From NCBI GenBank assembly GCA_023511725.1, contig JAIMAY010000023.1:1-43952 (forward strand): DNA of 43,952 nucleotides. The letters are read 5' to 3'. The position numbers were made by a program, and so were the translations under genes. Within the stretch, counting starts at the first letter, position 1. Each line of letters begins with the position of its first letter. This stretch comes from Alicyclobacillus sp. Lineage in GTDB: Bacteria; Bacillota; Bacilli; Alicyclobacillales; Alicyclobacillaceae. The notes below the pieces were generated by a model that saw only the letters and a program-made list of their open reading frames with translations, had not been told where the DNA came from and searched no databases. Of this stretch, positions 40,772 to 43,952 are shown one piece after another.

Positions 40772-41887
40772 TCATGCGCTCCGGCTCTGCCGCAATGCCT
40801 CTGCACCCCGCTGGGCGATCACGCGGCTTGCGGCTAGGTCCCCGTTGCACTGGTACCCGCACTCTTTGCAGCGAAACCGATGGTGCTTCTGGCTTCGGTT
40901 GGTGGATTCACAGTGCCCGCATCGTGGGCACGTTTCGCTCGTGCCCGCCGGATCGACGAAGACCACTGCGATTTCGGCTTCCTCCGCCTTGCAACGGATG
41001 AACTCCGCCAATTGCCGGAATGCCCAACTCATCCTCCAGTACCGCTCCTTCAGTCGGAACCGGACGGACAGGTTGGTGCTTGTCAGGTCTTCGAGAACGA
41101 TGAGGGGACGCTTACCCTGGGCCTGCGCGAATCGGATCACTTGCCGGGCGATCTTGTGGTTCGTGTCCGTCATGAAACGGGATTCTCTTCGGCCGATGGC
41201 TGCGAGGCGGCGCTTGGCCGAGCGAGTGCCTTTGCGCTGAAGCTGTTGGCGCAGACGGATGTAGCGTAGGCGGGTCTGTTTGACGCGCCCGCCGCGGATG
41301 AACAGAACCTTCCGCCCGGACGAAGCGGTGACCAAAAACCGCATGCCCTGGTCAACACCGATAACGGCGTCAAAGTCCTGCGACGGCTCCGGGACGGTTT
41401 TCGACACCGACACATGCAAGAACCAGCCGTTGCGCTTCTTGACGAGTTCAGCCGCGCCGAACGTCCAGCCGTCATGCAGGTAACGAACATACGGAGGCTG
41501 GACGTGATAGGGAATCCGAAGCCGTCCACCCAGCGTGGAGATGTGGAGCAACCCGCCGCGCAGAACATAGTTGTTCCACTGGAACACGGGCTTCGGGTGT
41601 TTGAATCTCGCCTGGGCGCCGGGGTTGCCGTTGGACTTCATGCTCTTGTGCGTCGCCGCGACGGTTCGGCAGACGGTGCAAGCCATCTGGGATCGCAGTC
41701 CGAACTCCAGGCGCAGAGTGCGATACACCGCGCGGTGCAACTGAAAGGCCGAGCGGATTCGCCGCTCGAACGCAACTTGGCTGGCGTAGTCGAGCGCTCT
41801 TCGGTTAGCGTCCATAGTTCGCTCCAGGATCGCGGCCTGTTCTTCTGTAGGCTGGAGTTTGAGAAGGATGGTGCGCGTCAGTTCCAC
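40772..41887 (-). CDS. tnpB: TnpB RNA-guided nuclease (IS605 OrfB family)
   Basis: A 371-residue protein. GTG 41887 (MELTRTILLKLQPTEEQ) is chosen since GGGAGGTG lies 8 bases upstream; the longer frame from GTG 41908 includes that site. The RuvC nuclease residues are all present: Asp179 (VIGVDQG), Glu266 (VLEDLTS) and Asp350 (CNGDLAASR). The zinc ribbon has CPRCG (320, 323) and CKECG (340, 343). TnpB proteins are guided by an RNA made from the right end of their element and cut DNA next to a short motif, which helps the element persist. No TnpA transposase is adjacent, so it is a solitary, non-autonomous unit. Confidence 0.95.
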   Translation of the reverse strand: MELTRTILLKLQPTEEQAAILERTMDANRRALDYASQVAFERRIRSAFQLHRAVYRTLRLEFGLRSQMACTVCRTVAATHKSMKSNGNPGAQARFKHPKPVFQWNNYVLRGGLLHISTLGGRLRIPYHVQPPYVRYLHDGWTFGAAELVKKRNGWFLHVSVSKTVPEPSQDFDAVIGVDQGMRFLVTASSGRKVLFIRGGRVKQTRLRYIRLRQQLQRKGTRSAKRRLAAIGRRESRFMTDTNHKIARQVIRFAQAQGKRPLIVLEDLTSTNLSVRFRLKERYWRMSWAFRQLAEFIRCKAEEAEIAVVFVDPAGTSETCPRCGHCESTNRSQKHHRFRCKECGYQCNGDLAASRVIAQRGAEALRQSRSA

Positions 41888-41890
41888 AGC

Positions 41891-41927
41891 CCCTGCACCT
41901 CCCTTCACTCGAAGGAAGGTTGCAGGG
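41891..41927 (-). promoter_or_regulatory. Hairpin over the tnpB ribosome site
   Basis: CCCTGCA (41891-41897) pairs with TGCAGGG (41921-41927), and CCTTC (41902-41906) with GAAGG (41911-41915) inside. The tnpB GGGAGGTG lies in this structure, so folding would hide it and keep TnpB levels low. Confidence 0.5.
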
Positions 41928-41936
41928 CAAAAAAGA

Positions 41937-41984
41937 CCCTGGCGCTCCTCCCCACGGTTAAAGCCGGGGCCTTCCGCGCCAGGG
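41937..41984. repeat. Left-end hairpin of the tnpB element
   Basis: CCCTGGCGC (41937-41945) pairs with GCGCCAGGG (41976-41984); inside, CCCC-AC-GG TTAAAG CC-GGGG forms a second stem. Subterminal hairpins with a TTAAAG-type loop are common at ends of IS200/IS605-type elements, where TnpA reads them as single-stranded DNA. Confidence 0.55.
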
Positions 41985-42124
41985 TGGAGGTTGGTGAAGT
42001 GGGTGAGGAGAAAGCGAGGAGCGGTGTGTCCGAACGAGGACCCCGAGATGCATGGAAGTTAAGTTCGAGCCTTTAGACGCGTTTTCCATCTGAAGTGTAA
42101 AGGAACTGGAGGCCAGTGGCATTG

Positions 42125-42562
42125 ATGCGTGGCAGATGGTGTGCGGCGCTGGGCGTCGCGTTGACTGCTACGACGGTCAGTCTCTATTGGAGCGTCTTCA
42201 ATGACTGAATTCCGTGCAGATTGTGCTGGATCGAGCGGTTGTGCATGTACCCGCTGGTATTGGTGTGTCTGCTCGGCCTGTTTCTGCCCAAGACGGCGTG
42301 TCGGTTGGCGGCGTCGTTGTTGGCGGGTGGGGTGGCGGTCTCTCTGTACCACAGCCTCCTGCAGTGGCGTGCCGCGGCCGCGCCCGTCTTGATATGTTCG
42401 CCGAACGCGTCGTGCGCGGTGCCGGAGTTCGCGTACTTCCATGCTGTCACGCCAGCGTTTTGTGCGTTGGTGGCGTTTTGCGTGATTGCCGCGTTATTGT
42501 TCGCGCCGGCGCCGATGGGATTGACGAATTGCCGCGTTCGACGAGAACGAAGGACTGCATGA
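42125..42562 (+). pseudogene. bdbC: DsbB/BdbC-like disulfide oxidoreductase with in-frame TGA
   Basis: From ATG 42125 the reading gives a first helix (GVALTATTVSLYWSVFND), then TGA at 42206-42208, then in the same frame IPCRLCWIERLCMYPLVL and on to 42562. This aligns from memory with the BdbC pattern LYFSE...xPCxLCWYQRIxMYPL, so the stop stands exactly one residue before Ile-Pro-Cys, where an aromatic is usual; TGG to TGA would explain it. A second cysteine pair (ICSPNASC) and four hydrophobic segments fit the DsbB/BdbC family, which re-oxidises thiol-disulfide proteins with quinones. Apart from this one codon it is intact at about 145 residues. No reinitiation site for a useful product is seen. 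Confidence 0.75.
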
Positions 42563-42597
42563 ACAGACGGCTCCGGTTCCAAACTTGACGCAAGCGT

Positions 42598-42644
42598 CGC
42601 GCGTTTCGCCATCAACAAGATGGCGGGGCGCGCGGTTTTGTTTT
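42598..42644 (+). terminator. Strong terminator after the bdbC-like gene
   Basis: CGCGCG-TTT-CGCCATC (42598-42613) and GATGGCG-GGG-CGCGCG (42619-42634) form a two-part stem with a 5-base loop, followed by GTTTTGTTTT. It separates this gene from the next. Confidence 0.85.
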
Positions 42645-42759
42645 CTGGGTGGATTCGTCCTGCACCTCGCACTTGAGTGGACGGGCTTAAGCGAATGAGC
42701 AGGATGTTTGAACGGAATTCCGGCGCGTGCTTCGCGGTGCGCAAAAGGAGGTTGTTCCA

Positions 42760-43952
42760 ATGGGTACAGAGCTGTTCACTACGCCTAACCCGCCATTCCC
42801 CGGATGGCAGAACCCGGCGCCCAACGTCTACACGTTCACGCTTCCCGCGCAGGGGTGGTGGAATACCCTGTTCGGTGGCGGAGCCATGAAAGAATTGGCG
42901 AACTTTATCGCCAACCTCGTCATGCAGGCCCTGGCCTGGGTCATGCACTTGGCCATTTTGCTCGCCGCCCAGTTCAGTGACCCGGCCTGGGTGGTCAACC
43001 CGGTGGCGGACAAAATCGGCACTGTCTTTCAACTCGGGTACAAGAACGCGTTTGTCCGGCTGCTGCCGTTTCTTGTGTTGGCGACGGCGCTGTATGTCGT
43101 TTGGCAGTTTTTGCGCGCCCAGCATACGAAGATTCTCACCGCCGTGGTCAGCACGGCCTTGTCTGGAGCGCTCATCTACATTTTCTTTTTCAATTTCGCT
43201 CCAGTGTTCAAGACCGTGAACAACCTTGCGCAGGCGGTGACCGCGCAGCTGGGCACGGCGGTCGAATCCACGTCCGGGTTACAGGCTGGGACGTTGTACG
43301 ATGCGCTGTGGGACGTGTACGTGCTGGAGCCCTGGGAAGCGGCGCAGTTCGGGCACGCCTCGCAAAACCTGAGTGATTTTGACGTATCGTCGGCGGCGGT
43401 GGGCCAGACATACACCAACGATCAGGGTCAGCAACAGACCATCGGCGCGGGTGACAACTGGGTGAAGCTCTTCATGACCAACACGACTGATAAGGCGAGA
43501 CAGAGCCTGCTCGGAGCCATGACCAGTGTTCCGCAGCCGTTTGCCAACCAAAAGTGGACGAGCCAGGACGTGCAGAACGCGAATCCGTACGACAATATCG
43601 TGTTCTTGCTCGTGTTGTTGCTGCTCTCCATACCCTGCCTTGCGTTTCTCGGGATGATGGCATTCCTGCTCTTTGCACTCGCGTTCATGTTTCTGCTCAT
43701 GGTGTTCCTGGGCATTGTGACGGTGCCGGTGGCGTTTGTGCCGGAGATCGGGTGGATGATGACGCTGCGCTGGATGCGTGAAGCGGTCGGGTATCTGCTG
43801 TTGCGCCTTGCCAATGTGGTGTACATGGCGGCGACGTTTGCGTTGGCGCAGATCGTGGTCGGTGCGGTCGCGGTAACCGGGGACGAGTCCTCGCTGGTGC
43901 TGGCCGCCTTGACGAATGCGCTGGTGTTTTTGGCGGCGCTGCTGTTCCGCGA
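42760..43952 (+). CDS. Large polytopic membrane protein, VirB6/TrbL/ConG-like (partial)
   Basis: The frame starts at ATG 42760 behind a perfect AAGGAGG and stays open for at least 397 codons to the window edge. A hydrophilic Pro-rich N-terminus is followed by hydrophobic segments near residues 50-70, 105-125 and 130-150, a long soluble stretch (about 155-275, with Gln/Asn/Thr-rich TYTNDQGQQQTIG) and then several further helices (IVFLLVLLLLSIPCLAFLG..., FALAFMFLLMVFLGIV, ...). A big extracytoplasmic loop between helix groups is the layout of VirB6/TrbL-type channel proteins such as ConG of ICEBs1-like conjugative elements. I see no diagnostic motif, so the family call rests on topology. Confidence 0.5.
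   Translation, partial: MGTELFTTPNPPFPGWQNPAPNVYTFTLPAQGWWNTLFGGGAMKELANFIANLVMQALAWVMHLAILLAAQFSDPAWVVNPVADKIGTVFQLGYKNAFVRLLPFLVLATALYVVWQFLRAQHTKILTAVVSTALSGALIYIFFFNFAPVFKTVNNLAQAVTAQLGTAVESTSGLQAGTLYDALWDVYVLEPWEAAQFGHASQNLSDFDVSSAAVGQTYTNDQGQQQTIGAGDNWVKLFMTNTTDKARQSLLGAMTSVPQPFANQKWTSQDVQNANPYDNIVFLLVLLLLSIPCLAFLGMMAFLLFALAFMFLLMVFLGIVTVPVAFVPEIGWMMTLRWMREAVGYLLLRLANVVYMAATFALAQIVVGAVAVTGDESSLVLAALTNALVFLAALLFR

Noticed and set aside
40580-40837. Rightward 85-codon Ala/Gln-rich frame overlapping tnpB
   Set aside because: TTG start right after a stop, no ribosome site, overlap with the tnpB end; better explained as the element's non-coding end.
42206-42208. Selenocysteine at the TGA of the bdbC-like gene
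   Set aside because: The residue normally there is aromatic, not cysteine, and no SECIS-like hairpin is evident; nonsense mutation is simpler.
1-43952. CRISPR array
   Set aside because: No regularly spaced direct repeats of 20-40 bases were seen.

Overview
The window looks like chromosome from a spore-forming, GC-rich Firmicute, most likely an Alicyclobacillaceae-type bacterium (Alicyclobacillus/Kyrpidia relatives). The clues are a GerA-type germination protein, an SpoVK-like AAA+ ATPase, the Bacillus-type ynbB-glnR-glnA block, a LexA with GAAC-N4-GTTC operators, a SAM-I riboswitch, and GGAGG-type ribosome sites with frequent GTG and TTG starts. This is inference from gene content; no database was searched.

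Layout. 1-2343 is decayed sequence: a terminator, remnants of a hydrolase-like gene, a pirin gene with two frameshifts, and about 600 bases with no gene. It ends at the 3' half of a tRNA-Val, followed by an intact tRNA-Ser(GCT) and a terminator. 2614-9776 is a co-directional block: a GerA/SpoVAF-like protein, then a tightly overlapping set (SpoVK-like AAA+ ATPase, small GTPase, UbiA-like membrane protein, small membrane-anchored CxxC protein, ynbB), then glnR and glnA. 9888-11039 holds lexA and a divergent SOS-controlled LysM protein (yneA type). 11139-14656 carries a HAD phosphatase, glycyl-tRNA synthetase, a small unknown gene and an atypical SDR. 14702-20301 is a SAM-riboswitch-controlled methionine unit (metH and yitJ). 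20374-30910 is a molybdenum hydroxylase region: moaA, a coxS-coxL-coxM enzyme of the form II type, the accessory genes coxD, coxE, xdhC/coxF and mocA, and a two-subunit CoA-transferase.

30977-43952 looks accessory. A thioredoxin-like gene and a GNAT acetyltransferase are followed by an IS110-family element. Next is a less GC-rich sugar-catabolic operon: FadR-type GntR regulator, ABC lipoprotein, two permeases, a transketolase split into two genes, and an IolB/KduI-type isomerase, closed by a good terminator. Then come a lone intact TnpB, a DsbB/BdbC-like gene broken by an in-frame TGA, and a large polytopic membrane protein running off the window edge that resembles VirB6/TrbL/ConG proteins of conjugative elements.

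How the parts work together. MoaA makes the first molybdopterin intermediate; XdhC and MocA finish and deliver the cofactor to CoxL; CoxD and CoxE probably help activate the enzyme. MetH and YitJ close the methylenetetrahydrofolate-to-methionine cycle under SAM feedback. In the accessory operon a sugar or polyol is imported, an IolB-like enzyme isomerises an aldose or uronate, and a two-subunit transketolase moves a two-carbon unit. That combination is the most unusual biology in the window.
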